From JBKBKN01 sp046294625 (GTDB lineage: Bacteria > Bacteroidota > Bacteroidia > M30B66), in the NCBI GenBank assembly GCA_046294625.1, contig JBKBKN010000019.1, positions 1-64,000 on the forward strand: a DNA stretch of 64,000 nucleotides, written 5' to 3'. How positions within the stretch are numbered: the first letter of the stretch is position 1; each line of letters opens with the position of its first letter. Below the pieces are notes generated by a model. The model was given only the letters and a program-made list of their open reading frames with translations. It was not told the DNA's origin and searched no databases. Shown one piece after another: positions 32,848 to 42,319 of this stretch. Position numbers and translations under genes: made by a program.

Positions 32848-33813
32848 GTGATTAAGAAGTTACTGAAGTGGTTCAATGGGCTTTTTCCTGTAGTTTTCAT
32901 CGTTGAGCTTTTGTCACGACTAAAACTGCCGGGCTATCGGGAGATTTCATTATACGATATACTTAAATACTTCATCAATGGCTTGATGAATGCTAATCTT
33001 TCGCTAAGAGCAGCAGCTATTTCCTACAATTTTTTCGTAGCCTTATTTCCTGCTGTTATTTTCTTTTTTACACTCATCGCCTATTTACCCATCGAAAATG
33101 TTGATGTAATAATCCTTGACGGAATGAGCCGTGTGATTCCATCAGTAGCTTATGAAGCTGTGCAGGATACAATACTCGACATCGTTGGCCGTCAAAGAGG
33201 AGGATTACTGTCGATTGGCTTTTTGATTGCCCTGTTTTTCTCCACCAATGGAATATTGTCGATCATTGAAGCCTTCAACACATCGCTTAGAAAGAAAGAA
33301 ATCCGCTCAGCTTTTACGATGAGAGTTGTCTCTCTGGTACTCACTGTTTTCATTGTATTGATGCTATTGGTTGCAGCCTCAATACTTATTTTTTCATCCG
33401 GTCTGTTGAGCAAATATTTGCACTTCGAAATATTCGGAAACACCTTAAACTATTACCTCATCAAGACGGGTCGCTGGATATTTTTCTATCTCATATTGCT
33501 CTTCACCGTTGCCTCGCTCTATTATTGGGGTCCGGGCAAGAATGTTAAAATCAAATTCTTTTCGATAGGTGCTTTGGTGACAAGTTTTCTGATGATGTGG
33601 CTCATCATTGGTTTTTCTTATGTGATTTCTAATTTTGGACAATACAATAAGATTTATGGCTCAATTGGTGCCATATTAATCATCCTTTTGTTGATCAACC
33701 TCAATGCCTTTCTGTTGCTGATTGGCTTTGAATTTAATCTAATTGTATATCGACTTAAACAAATACATGCCAGCAGGCGAAAAATCATTCCTTCAAATAA
33801 AGATCAAGCATGA
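32848..33813 (+). CDS. YihY/BrkB-family inner-membrane protein
   Basis: A 321-residue polytopic membrane protein of the YihY/BrkB family. About six transmembrane helices can be traced (LRAAAISYNFFVALFPAVIFFFT; LSIGFLIALFF; MRVVSLVLTVFIVLML; and later segments), with the family's FNTSLRKKEIRS loop. GTG start at 32848, supported by the hydrophilic N-terminus and the neighbour spacing. It overlaps the M1 peptidase gene by 4 bp (ATGA at 33810-33813). Its biochemical function is not established in general; some members are proposed transporters. Confidence 0.85.
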   Translation: MIKKLLKWFNGLFPVVFIVELLSRLKLPGYREISLYDILKYFINGLMNANLSLRAAAISYNFFVALFPAVIFFFTLIAYLPIENVDVIILDGMSRVIPSVAYEAVQDTILDIVGRQRGGLLSIGFLIALFFSTNGILSIIEAFNTSLRKKEIRSAFTMRVVSLVLTVFIVLMLLVAASILIFSSGLLSKYLHFEIFGNTLNYYLIKTGRWIFFYLILLFTVASLYYWGPGKNVKIKFFSIGALVTSFLMMWLIIGFSYVISNFGQYNKIYGSIGAILIILLLINLNAFLLLIGFEFNLIVYRLKQIHASRRKIIPSNKDQA

Positions 33814-36800
33814 AAAAAAGTGTACTGATTCTGTTTAGCCTTATCATATCTGTTCAATGCGTGTGGGCACAAAGCTACAATCCCCTTTTGCCTCCTAACA
33901 CCTATCGCAATGCCGACAATCCAAATTATTGGAAAAACAAGATGCCATTTCCGGGTTATTGGCAGCAGGATGTTCATTACACCATGAAAGCCAATGTGGA
34001 TGAACGAACCGACATTGTCACTGCCACCATGCAGCTTGAATACTGGAACAATTCGCCTGACACTTTATATTTTGTGTTTTTCCATCTTTATCAAAACGCT
34101 TTTCAGCCAAAATCTTACTGCCACATGCTGCATGAAGCGAATAAATATCCCATTGTTTATGGTAGATATGAATCGCAAGGCTTAGGTACGAAGGTGGAAA
34201 AAATGCAAATCAATGGGCAGGATTGCAAGACTGAATTGGATAATACCATTTTGAAAGTTTGGCTTCATCAACCGCTTCTGCCCGGTGCTAACGTAACATT
34301 TGATGTAGATTTTAAAACCTATTTCGATATGGGCGGCAGCATTCGCCGAAGGATGAAAATGTTTAATGCTTACGGCAACAAGCACTATGACGGTGTGCAC
34401 TGGTATCCGCGACTTGCCGCATATGACCGCAAATTTGGCTGGAGCACCGATCAGCATTTGGGCAAAGAATTTTATGGGAATTTCGGCACATATGATGTAG
34501 AACTCACCTTTGCCGCCAACTATGTGCTGGAAGCAACCGGATATTTGATGAATCGAGACGAGGTACTGCCCAAAGAATTGCGCGAAAAACTCGACATCAA
34601 AAATTTTGCAGAAAAACCTTGGGGAAGCGCGCCCTCCATTGTCACTCCTTATGATCCAAGACAGCGAAAAACATGGAAATTTCATGCTGAAAATGTGCAT
34701 GATTTTGCTTGGACAGCCGATCCTACCTATCGTATCGGCGAAACCTGGTGGGAAGATGTGCAAATCGTTTCACTTGTACAGGAACCACATGCTTCACGCT
34801 GGCTGAATGCTGCTGATTTTACTTCCAAAGTGATTGAAACCTATTCCAGAGATTTTGGTCGCTACATTTATAATAAAATGGTGGTGGCCGATGCCAGAGA
34901 TGGCATGGAATACCCAATGATTACACTCAATGGTGGCGGAGATCCCGGTTATCGTGGCTTGTTGGCTCATGAAGTTGGCCACAACTGGTTTTTCGGAATG
35001 GTGGGTAGCAACGAAACTTACCGTGCAGCCTTAGACGAAGGATTTACTCAATTTCTCACTGCCTGGGCTTTAGAAAAAATAGATGGTCCCTATCTGGTAA
35101 AAGGAAAGTTTGTCAATAAGTACACCGAGCGGCATTCTCATCCTGAATTATCGCGTGATGCAAGAATTTATAATGGCTATTTGCGGGATGCCGTTCGATT
35201 GGACCAGAGCACACTCAACACCCACAGCGACGATTTCGGCGGCGCACTCCGTCATGGAGGCGGATATGGAAATGTGTATTACAAGACGGCCACCATGCTG
35301 CACAATTTGCAATACACGCTTGGCGATACGCTTTTTCAAAATGCCATGAAGCACTATTTCAATACATGGAAAATTGCACATCCGTATTGGGAAGATTTTA
35401 AAAACAGCATCATACAATTCACCAAAGTTGATTTGAACTGGTTTTTCGACCAGTGGTTCGAAACATCGAAAACCATTGACTATAAGCTTGGTAAAGTGAA
35501 GAGGGTGAAAGGAGAAAATGAAACGTATCGAATCGACTTCATTAGAAAAGGAGAAATGCAAATGCCCATCGACTTTTCAGTGAAAGCAAAAGATGGAAAA
35601 TGGCACAGCTTTCACATCCCCAATAACTGGTTCGAAAAAGAAACCAATGCGCAGGTTTTACCGCGCTGGATTGGCTGGGGTAAGCTTCAACCCACTTATA
35701 CTGCTCAAGTAAATATCCCCAGCGGAATAGATTTGGTGCAGATAGATACAACCAATCGTCTGGCAGATCGCTACATGCTTAATAACGGAACTAAATTTCC
35801 GATGAAAACCTATTTCGATGCTAAAATTTTCAACCCACCATCATGGAAAAATTATGAGCTATATGTGAGGCCAGACCTTTGGTACAATGCCTATGATGGT
35901 GTGAAGTTAGGATTTCACACCAATGGCAGCTTTATGAACTATTTGCATCGGCTCGATTTCAATTTCTGGATCAATACAGGATTTGGCAAACAGATGAATT
36001 TTCCTGAAAGAGATATTAATCTCAATGAACCTGTAAGCTTCAGATTTAGATATGAACAGCCTATTGATAAAGTAATTCGCGGTTTGAGTTACCATGTTGC
36101 AGCACGTTCTTTGGATGGACTTCGCATGGCGCAAGCCGGATTTAATTACAATTCCAACTCCGGTAATACCAATTATCACTTGTATTACAAAGCCATGATA
36201 CGCCCCGACTCAAGCGGACTCAATTACCTCCTCTACACTGATGAATGGGCACATGGATTGTTTAACAATACAATGAATGTGGGCTTAACACATAATTACT
36301 ACTACAAACGTGGGCGTGGTGAGATTTACTTAAACATCCGAAGCTCAGCATTAGGCAGTGATTATGATTATGCACAGGCTACACTCCAGGTGGTGAATTA
36401 CAATCGTTTGGGTAAATTCAATCTGAATACGCGTGCTTTTGCTCAGTGGAGCAGCGGGCTCAATTTACCTTTCGAGTCTTCGCTGTTCGCAGCCATGGGC
36501 AATCCCGAAGCTATGATGGATGATAAATTTTACCGTGCTACCGGATTCTTCCCGAATGACTGGCGAGGTTTTGGACCTAACTCTAACAACCTTCACTTTG
36601 GTGGTGGACTTGGTTTGCGAGGCTACAGTGGTTATTTCATCCCGTATGAAACATCGGATGGAACCATTTTACAAGCCTATCGTGGACATTCAGGTGCAGC
36701 ATTTAATGCTGAACTCGAATTTGACCGATTAATGAAATTTCGCCCAAGAGGACTTCGCGATTACTTAAAACTCAATACTTATTTGTTTGGTGATGCAGGA

Positions 36801-37022
36801 TTTTTGCGTTCCGGATATAACTTTCAACTATTAAGTTTCTCGAATTTCAGAATGAATGCTGGTGTTGGGACAGCTCTAACCATTAAAAAGTTTGGCCCTT
36901 TACAAGGAGTTAAACCCCTGATTTTGCGATTTGATATGCCTCTATTCCTGAATAGAACACCCGAAGTTTCGCCCGAATTTGTCCAATTCAGGTGGGTATT
37001 TGGTATAGGCAGGGCTTTTTAA
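33810..37022 (+). CDS. M1-family metallopeptidase fused to an Omp85-like beta-barrel
   Basis: A 1070-residue exported protein. Signal peptide 1-20 (ends VWAQ). The M1 catalytic domain has zinc motif HEVGH (387-391) and the third ligand Glu410 (ALDEGF). After the M1 part (about residue 660) the sequence changes to repeated amphipathic aromatic strands (680-1070, ~390 residues) that look like a 16-strand beta-barrel. It carries LRGY (936-939), which matches the L6 lock motif of Omp85/BamA proteins, and ends in GIGRAF with terminal Phe. This layout would place the peptidase in the periplasm or at the cell surface, attached to the outer membrane. Long M1 proteins occur in Bacteroidota, but I do not know a described role for this fusion. 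Confidence 0.8.
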   Translation: MKKSVLILFSLIISVQCVWAQSYNPLLPPNTYRNADNPNYWKNKMPFPGYWQQDVHYTMKANVDERTDIVTATMQLEYWNNSPDTLYFVFFHLYQNAFQPKSYCHMLHEANKYPIVYGRYESQGLGTKVEKMQINGQDCKTELDNTILKVWLHQPLLPGANVTFDVDFKTYFDMGGSIRRRMKMFNAYGNKHYDGVHWYPRLAAYDRKFGWSTDQHLGKEFYGNFGTYDVELTFAANYVLEATGYLMNRDEVLPKELREKLDIKNFAEKPWGSAPSIVTPYDPRQRKTWKFHAENVHDFAWTADPTYRIGETWWEDVQIVSLVQEPHASRWLNAADFTSKVIETYSRDFGRYIYNKMVVADARDGMEYPMITLNGGGDPGYRGLLAHEVGHNWFFGMVGSNETYRAALDEGFTQFLTAWALEKIDGPYLVKGKFVNKYTERHSHPELSRDARIYNGYLRDAVRLDQSTLNTHSDDFGGALRHGGGYGNVYYKTATMLHNLQYTLGDTLFQNAMKHYFNTWKIAHPYWEDFKNSIIQFTKVDLNWFFDQWFETSKTIDYKLGKVKRVKGENETYRIDFIRKGEMQMPIDFSVKAKDGKWHSFHIPNNWFEKETNAQVLPRWIGWGKLQPTYTAQVNIPSGIDLVQIDTTNRLADRYMLNNGTKFPMKTYFDAKIFNPPSWKNYELYVRPDLWYNAYDGVKLGFHTNGSFMNYLHRLDFNFWINTGFGKQMNFPERDINLNEPVSFRFRYEQPIDKVIRGLSYHVAARSLDGLRMAQAGFNYNSNSGNTNYHLYYKAMIRPDSSGLNYLLYTDEWAHGLFNNTMNVGLTHNYYYKRGRGEIYLNIRSSALGSDYDYAQATLQVVNYNRLGKFNLNTRAFAQWSSGLNLPFESSLFAAMGNPEAMMDDKFYRATGFFPNDWRGFGPNSNNLHFGGGLGLRGYSGYFIPYETSDGTILQAYRGHSGAAFNAELEFDRLMKFRPRGLRDYLKLNTYLFGDAGFLRSGYNFQLLSFSNFRMNAGVGTALTIKKFGPLQGVKPLILRFDMPLFLNRTPEVSPEFVQFRWVFGIGRAF

Positions 37023-37088
37023 TAGACCATCGCACAACTTATCAACTTAATGTTAGTAAGTGATTCGAAAAACTTCATCACGATTGGC

Positions 37089-37096
37089 TAATTTTG
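37089..37096 (+). promoter_or_regulatory. Predicted -7 element of dnaX
   Basis: TAATTTTG matches TAnnTTTG, 19 nt before the dnaX ATG. An AAGGAA stretch at 37109-37114 could be a weak ribosome-binding site. Confidence 0.5.
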
Positions 37097-37115
37097 CCTT
37101 AGAATATAAAGGAAC

Positions 37116-38867
37116 ATGGAAAACTTTATTGTATCGGCGCGTAAATACAGACCTGCAACCTTTCACACTGTGGTGGGACAGGAATCAATTACCGGCACTC
37201 TAAAAAATTCCATTCGCAATAATCACCTCGCACAGGCTTTTTTGTTTTGCGGTCCACGTGGAGTAGGTAAAACTACCTGTGCGCGAATTCTGGCCAAAAC
37301 CATTAACTGTTTTAACATTACCCCGGAGACTGAAGCATGTAATGAATGTGAGAGCTGTCGATCTTTCAATGAAAATCATTCATTTAACATTCACGAACTT
37401 GATGCTGCTTCTAATAACTCAGTGGATGACATTCGTTCCCTAGTAGAACAAGTTAGATTTGCACCACAAGTTGGCAAATACAGCATCTATATCATTGATG
37501 AAGTTCACATGCTCTCTTCTCAGGCTTTCAATGCTTTCTTGAAAACGTTGGAAGAACCACCTAAGCATGCCATTTTTATATTAGCAACAACTGAAAAACA
37601 CAAAATTCTTCCAACCATTTTATCGCGTTGTCAAGTATTTACCTTCAACCGCATCAAAGTGGATGATATTGCCAATCACCTTGCGTATGTGGCTTCGAAA
37701 GAAAATATAGAAGCCGATCCGGAAGCACTGCACGTAATAGCCCAAAAAGCAGACGGAGCGCTTAGAGACGCCCTATCTATGTTTGATCAGATTGTGAGCT
37801 ATTCCGGCGGCAATAAGGTAGAATATGTGCACGCCATCGAAAATTTGAATGTGCTCGATTACGATTACTATTTCAAAGTGATAGATGCGATATTGAAATC
37901 TAGCTACAGCGATGTATTGCTGATTTATGACAAGGTGTTATCCAAAGGGTTTGACGGCGGCAATTTCATCGCGGGGCTGGGTGATCATTTACGTAATCTG
38001 CTCGTTTGTAAAGACTCCGCTACACTCAATTTGCTCGAAGTGAGTGCTTCTTTGAGCAGTAAATATCAGACACAGGCGCAACAGTTAAGTCCATTGTATC
38101 TGGTGATGATGCTGGAGTTGATTAACAAATTTGATGTGCAGTATAAATCGAGCCGCAATCAAAGACTCACTGCCGAATTGATGCTACTCCAACTTTGCAA
38201 ATTGATCAACGATTTCGAAGAAAAAAAAAAGCAGTTAAATAAGTCCGCAGCTCAAGTTCAGCCACCGACAGCCCCTACTCAGCCCCAAGCTGCCGCAGCG
38301 ATTCCATCAACAATTGAGCGTAATAGCACTCCTGAAAATACGGAAAAAAAGACCGTTTACAGCTACAAGAATAATCCAGGAATACAGAAGATTCCGAAAA
38401 TCACCATCAGTCAGGCCTTAAAAGAACCACCTTCAGCCAAGTCTGTTGAACCAAAAAAAGAAGAAATAACAAGACCAAAGCTAAACGAATTAGCCGAAGA
38501 TGCTTTTTCGCAAGAAATACTTGTGAAAGTATGGAACAAATATGCCGAGAACTGCAAGAAGGAAATGCGTGGAACTATCTACGGGAATATGACACATGGA
38601 AAGCCAGAACTGATGGGAGATTTCAAAATCAGGTTTGAGCTTTACAATCAGAGTCAATTCATCGAAATGGAGCGAGAAAAAATGAACTTGCTTCAATATT
38701 TGCGGGATGAACTCAATAACTTCAAAATAGAATTGGAGTTCCACATCAACGAAACAGAAGATTCAAAGCCAAATAACCTGAGTATGGAGCAGAAAATCAA
38801 ACTGCTCGAAGAACAATACCCTACCTTCAAACTGCTCAAAGATAAGCTTGGACTCAGGCCTAGTTAA
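37116..38867 (+). CDS. dnaX: DNA polymerase III subunit gamma/tau
   Basis: Clamp-loader subunit of the replicative polymerase, 583 residues. AAA+ ATPase module: Walker A GPRGVGKTT (46-54), the zinc-binding Cys65, Cys75, Cys78 and Cys81, Walker B region IIDEVHMLSSQAFNAFLKTLEEPP, then the sensor/lid domain to ~residue 360. A low-complexity Gln/Pro/Ala linker (~375-460) leads to a C-terminal tau-like domain. The A-run AAAAAAAAA at about 38221-38229 could allow a programmed slip to a shorter gamma form, as in other bacteria, but this is only a possibility. Confidence 0.95.
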   Translation: MENFIVSARKYRPATFHTVVGQESITGTLKNSIRNNHLAQAFLFCGPRGVGKTTCARILAKTINCFNITPETEACNECESCRSFNENHSFNIHELDAASNNSVDDIRSLVEQVRFAPQVGKYSIYIIDEVHMLSSQAFNAFLKTLEEPPKHAIFILATTEKHKILPTILSRCQVFTFNRIKVDDIANHLAYVASKENIEADPEALHVIAQKADGALRDALSMFDQIVSYSGGNKVEYVHAIENLNVLDYDYYFKVIDAILKSSYSDVLLIYDKVLSKGFDGGNFIAGLGDHLRNLLVCKDSATLNLLEVSASLSSKYQTQAQQLSPLYLVMMLELINKFDVQYKSSRNQRLTAELMLLQLCKLINDFEEKKKQLNKSAAQVQPPTAPTQPQAAAAIPSTIERNSTPENTEKKTVYSYKNNPGIQKIPKITISQALKEPPSAKSVEPKKEEITRPKLNELAEDAFSQEILVKVWNKYAENCKKEMRGTIYGNMTHGKPELMGDFKIRFELYNQSQFIEMEREKMNLLQYLRDELNNFKIELEFHINETEDSKPNNLSMEQKIKLLEEQYPTFKLLKDKLGLRPS

Positions 38868-38927
38868 TTCACTTTAGGGAAGTGTCCTAAAATTCTGAAA
38901 AAATCGGGATAAGCTCAATTCGATTTG

Positions 38928-38935
38928 TATTTTTG
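38928..38935 (+). promoter_or_regulatory. Predicted -7 element of the lipoamide dehydrogenase gene
   Basis: TATTTTTG matches TAnnTTTG, ending 21 nt before the ATG at 38957. An upstream in-frame TTG at 38933 overlaps this element and is therefore unlikely to be the start. Confidence 0.5.
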
Positions 38936-38956
38936 CGCTCATCAAAAATATTAAAC

Positions 38957-40363
38957 ATGAGTAATTATCAGGTTATCATTATAGGCTCCGGACCAGGTGG
39001 ATACGTTGCTGCTATTCGTTGTGCTCAGCTCGGAATGAAAACGGCAATTATTGAAAAATATAACGTGTTGGGTGGAACATGCTTGAATGTGGGCTGCATT
39101 CCTTCAAAAGCTCTTCTCGATTCATCAGAGCACTTTCACAATGCAATCCACAATTTCAAAGAGCATGGTATCGATATTAAAGAAGCTAAGCCTAACCTGA
39201 AGCAAATGATTGCCCGCAAAAATCAAGTAGTGGAGCAAACCACCGGTGGGCTAAATTTCCTAATGAAGAAGAATAAAATTGATGTTTACACCGGCCATGG
39301 AAGTTTTAAAGATAGAAACACCGTTTCTATTATAGCATCGGATAGCAAGGTAACTGAAATAAAAGGTGAAAAAATCATTATTGCAACTGGTTCGAAGCCA
39401 TCATCAATTCCGGGAGTAACAATAGATAAGAAAAAAATTATAACATCTACTGAAGCACTCAACCTGCAAGAAATTCCAAAATCCATGGTAATCATAGGAG
39501 GCGGCGTGATTGGTATGGAATTGGGGTCTGTATATGGAAGATTAGGAACAAAAGTAACTGTAATCGAATTTACTGATTCCATTATTGGAGTGATGGACAG
39601 ATCAATGGGTAAGGAATTGCAAAAATCGCTTGCAAAACTTGGTTTTGAATTTATGCTTAAACATAAAGTAGTTTCGGCCGAAGTGAAAGGCAAGCAGGTA
39701 ATTGTAAAAGCCGAATCACTTGCCGATACGAAAGTTACTGAAATTAAAACAGATATATGCCTTGTTTCGGTTGGTCGAAGACCATATACCGATCAACTAG
39801 GATTAGAAAATATTGGCTTAACAACAGACGAACGTGGTCGAATTCCGGTCAATGACCATTGCGAAACAGCCATTCCGGGCATATATGCCATTGGGGATGT
39901 GGTGCGTGGTGCCATGCTTGCCCACAAAGCTGAAGATGAAGGTACTTTTGTAGCCGAAATCATTGCCGGACAAAAACCGCATATTGATTATAAGCTCATC
40001 CCCAATGTAGTTTACACCTGGCCCGAAGTGGCCGGAGTAGGCTACACAGAAGAAGAACTGAAAGCCGAAAAACGAGCATATAAATCAGGCTCTTTCCCTT
40101 TCAAAGCACTCGGAAGAGCTAGAGCAAGTATGGACACCGATGGTTTAGTAAAAGTGCTTGCCGATAAGGAAACTGACGAAATTTTGGGCGTGCACATCAT
40201 TGGTCCACGAGCAGCCGATGTGATCGCAGAAGCTGTGGTGGCTATGGAATTTAGAGCATCAGCCGAAGACATTACCAGAATCAGTCATGCGCACCCCACT
40301 TACACAGAAGCTCTCAAAGAAGCAGCCTTAGCAGCCACCGACAATAGAGCCTTGCACATTTAG
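38957..40363 (+). CDS. lpdA: Dihydrolipoyl dehydrogenase
   Basis: FAD-dependent E3 component of 2-oxoacid dehydrogenase complexes, reoxidising dihydrolipoamide with NAD+. 468 residues from the ATG at 38957. Rossmann motif GSGPGGYVAAIR (10-21), redox-active Cys42 and Cys47 (GGTCLNVGCIPSK), second Rossmann GGGVIGMELG, FAD-binding GDVVRGAMLAHKAEDE, and the interface His-Glu dyad near the C-terminus (HAHPTYTEALKEA). No E1 or E2 genes adjoin, so the complex served (pyruvate, 2-oxoglutarate or branched-chain) cannot be told. Confidence 0.94.
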   Translation: MSNYQVIIIGSGPGGYVAAIRCAQLGMKTAIIEKYNVLGGTCLNVGCIPSKALLDSSEHFHNAIHNFKEHGIDIKEAKPNLKQMIARKNQVVEQTTGGLNFLMKKNKIDVYTGHGSFKDRNTVSIIASDSKVTEIKGEKIIIATGSKPSSIPGVTIDKKKIITSTEALNLQEIPKSMVIIGGGVIGMELGSVYGRLGTKVTVIEFTDSIIGVMDRSMGKELQKSLAKLGFEFMLKHKVVSAEVKGKQVIVKAESLADTKVTEIKTDICLVSVGRRPYTDQLGLENIGLTTDERGRIPVNDHCETAIPGIYAIGDVVRGAMLAHKAEDEGTFVAEIIAGQKPHIDYKLIPNVVYTWPEVAGVGYTEEELKAEKRAYKSGSFPFKALGRARASMDTDGLVKVLADKETDEILGVHIIGPRAADVIAEAVVAMEFRASAEDITRISHAHPTYTEALKEAALAATDNRALHI

Positions 40364-40403
40364 TCGCCAGTAATGGATTATGGTGATGATGGGTAAAGAA
40401 TGT

Positions 40404-41384
40404 TTATTTCTTTTTTGAAATAATAAACATCAAATCTGGTGCAAATCTGAGCTTTTTAAAACCAAGTAATCGTTCCATCTTGCCGATGTAAAAAAAGGTA
40501 TTACGAAGCATAATCCGTTTCCAATCCAGAATAAATGGGGATGGATACTGGTAATAATGACCTACATGCTGCGCCCAAACAGGAGAGTGAATAGGCAATG
40601 GAATAAAAAATTTCTTCAACTCAAAACCACATTCAGCTATCATTTTTTTGAAAGTGGTGGGGGTGTAATGAATCACGTGTTCATAACAATCCCAAATGTC
40701 AAGATTTTGCTCCTTACCAAGTAACTTGGATAGGTATTGTTTGAAATTATTATAATCACCATTCGGAACTTTTACTACCACAATTCCGTCATCTTTTAGA
40801 ACTTTAGCACAACTTGTTAGTACTTCTTTTGGGTTTACCACATGCTCCAATACATCAATCAAAGTTACGATATCAAAAGATTTTTCGGGAAGATTTGCTT
40901 CTTCGAGCAAACTGTTATGAATCGTAAGACCCCAACTTTCGCGGGCAATTTTAGACAATGATGGACTAGGTTCTACACCCTCTACTTCATATCCAAATTG
41001 CTTAGCTTTTCTAGCAAAAAAGCCCATATTCGGCCCAATATCGAGCAATTTACCAGTGGGCTTTACTTTTTTAATTTCTTCGAGCTCATACTCGTAATTT
41101 CTGTCGCGATGATGCGGCTTCTTACCTTTAAATATGAGTCTTGCTTCACTTTTGTAAATTTCTTCTGCACCATGGTAATTCTCATGGGCATTTTTCACGC
41201 GTGGATTGGTGTAAATAAGTTCACATGAATTACAGCGAACCACCTTCAATCCCCTGTCTTCTCCTAGAATTTTGAAATCATTAGCACCACAGAGCGGACA
41301 AACAATGTACTCTACTTCATCAGGTCCGTAAAAGTCTTTTTGTGTACCTCCTCTAATGTAATCGTCGCTTGCTAGCCTTGCCAT
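40404..41384 (-). CDS. SAM-dependent methyltransferase with N-terminal zinc ribbon
   Basis: A 326-residue soluble methyltransferase. A zinc-ribbon-like CxxC pair (Cys29/Cys32 and Cys51/Cys54) precedes a class I SAM fold. The glycine loop LDIGPNMGFFARKA, the acidic VEGVEPS and the motif TLIDVLEHVVNPKE are visible. This layout is common in O-antigen and surface-glycan clusters. It is divergently transcribed from the FkbM methyltransferase, and is followed on the other strand by lpd. The substrate is unknown; a sugar or lipid-linked acceptor is inferred from the neighbourhood. Confidence 0.85.
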   Translation of the reverse strand: MARLASDDYIRGGTQKDFYGPDEVEYIVCPLCGANDFKILGEDRGLKVVRCNSCELIYTNPRVKNAHENYHGAEEIYKSEARLIFKGKKPHHRDRNYEYELEEIKKVKPTGKLLDIGPNMGFFARKAKQFGYEVEGVEPSPSLSKIARESWGLTIHNSLLEEANLPEKSFDIVTLIDVLEHVVNPKEVLTSCAKVLKDDGIVVVKVPNGDYNNFKQYLSKLLGKEQNLDIWDCYEHVIHYTPTTFKKMIAECGFELKKFFIPLPIHSPVWAQHVGHYYQYPSPFILDWKRIMLRNTFFYIGKMERLLGFKKLRFAPDLMFIISKKK

Positions 41385-41398
41385 TTAATTTTTTTTGG

Positions 41399-41406
41399 CA
41401 AATGTA
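41399..41406 (-). promoter_or_regulatory. Predicted -7 element of the zinc-ribbon methyltransferase
   Basis: The minus strand reads TACATTTG, 14 nt before the ATG at 41384, in the 163-bp divergent gap. On the plus strand GATATTTG (about 41526-41533) is a 7/8 match for the FkbM gene. Confidence 0.5.
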
Positions 41407-41547
41407 GTTTTTTCTGAGAATTATACTAATACGTCTTATTCATTGGTTAAGACCAAACTGCGGCAATTAACTTGGTCATAAGACTTCATTTTTAATAATT
41501 CTTCACTTTCCTGCTGATATTTAATGATATTTGCCACATAAAGTTTT

Positions 41548-42303
41548 ATGCAAAATACAAGAATTGAATCCATAATAAGATATGCCGAAAGACACGGATA
41601 CGGAAAAGCTGCAAAAGTTTTCGTTCAAATGAATTTGATTAAACTTGGTTTAACAAAAAAAATTAAGCTATCAGGGTTCCTGCCCGTTACTATTCGGAGA
41701 AACTCGACTGATCTACCTACCTTTAGGCAAATATTTCTTGATGAAGAATATAGGTTTGATTTAAAAAACCCCAAAAACATTGTTGACCTTGGTGCTAACG
41801 TCGGTTTTGCAAGCATATATTTTTACAAATTTTGCCCTGATTCATTGTTCATAGCAGTAGAACCTGATTCTGAAAACTTTAACCAATTACTTAAAAATAC
41901 TGCAGCACTAAAAAATATTACGTGCATAAATAAAGCCGTATGGAGTTCAAAGTGCACATTATATCTTACTAAATCAAAAGCATTGGGAGACTGGGGTGTG
42001 CAAACCAATGAACAACAAACTGAATTTCCAGTAGAAACCATCACAATTGAGCAAATCATATCACAATTTGGGCTTGAGTCCATTGATGTGCTCAAAATGG
42101 ATATTGAAACCGCAGAAGAAGAAGTTTTCAGAGATGCAAAATGGCTAAATAAAGTGAAGGTACTTATTGTTGAAACACATGATCGGTTTAAGCCAGCAAG
42201 CTCTAATAACTTTATCAAAGCAATAGCCAAATTAGATAAATTCAATATTCATCTTAGTGGCGAAAATATAGTGATTTACAATCTTTCTCTGCTCGATAAC
42301 TAA
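41548..42303 (+). CDS. FkbM-family methyltransferase
   Basis: A 251-residue class I methyltransferase of the FkbM family, usually acting on sugar or polyketide hydroxyls. Landmarks: IVDLGANVGFASIYF (SAM loop), FIAVEPDSENF, and the C-terminal VLKMDIETAEEEVF. No signal peptide. It lies in a small glycan-modification group with the zinc-ribbon methyltransferase and the GT25 gene, the last convergent with it. O-methylation of a surface glycan is a reasonable inference. Confidence 0.9.
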   Translation: MQNTRIESIIRYAERHGYGKAAKVFVQMNLIKLGLTKKIKLSGFLPVTIRRNSTDLPTFRQIFLDEEYRFDLKNPKNIVDLGANVGFASIYFYKFCPDSLFIAVEPDSENFNQLLKNTAALKNITCINKAVWSSKCTLYLTKSKALGDWGVQTNEQQTEFPVETITIEQIISQFGLESIDVLKMDIETAEEEVFRDAKWLNKVKVLIVETHDRFKPASSNNFIKAIAKLDKFNIHLSGENIVIYNLSLLDN

Positions 42304-42319
42304 AGAGAAATTCTAAACC

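Noticed and set aside
34182..34763. 193-codon minus-strand frame inside the M1-barrel gene
   Set aside because: Antisense to conserved coding sequence; composition follows the codon bias of the plus-strand gene.
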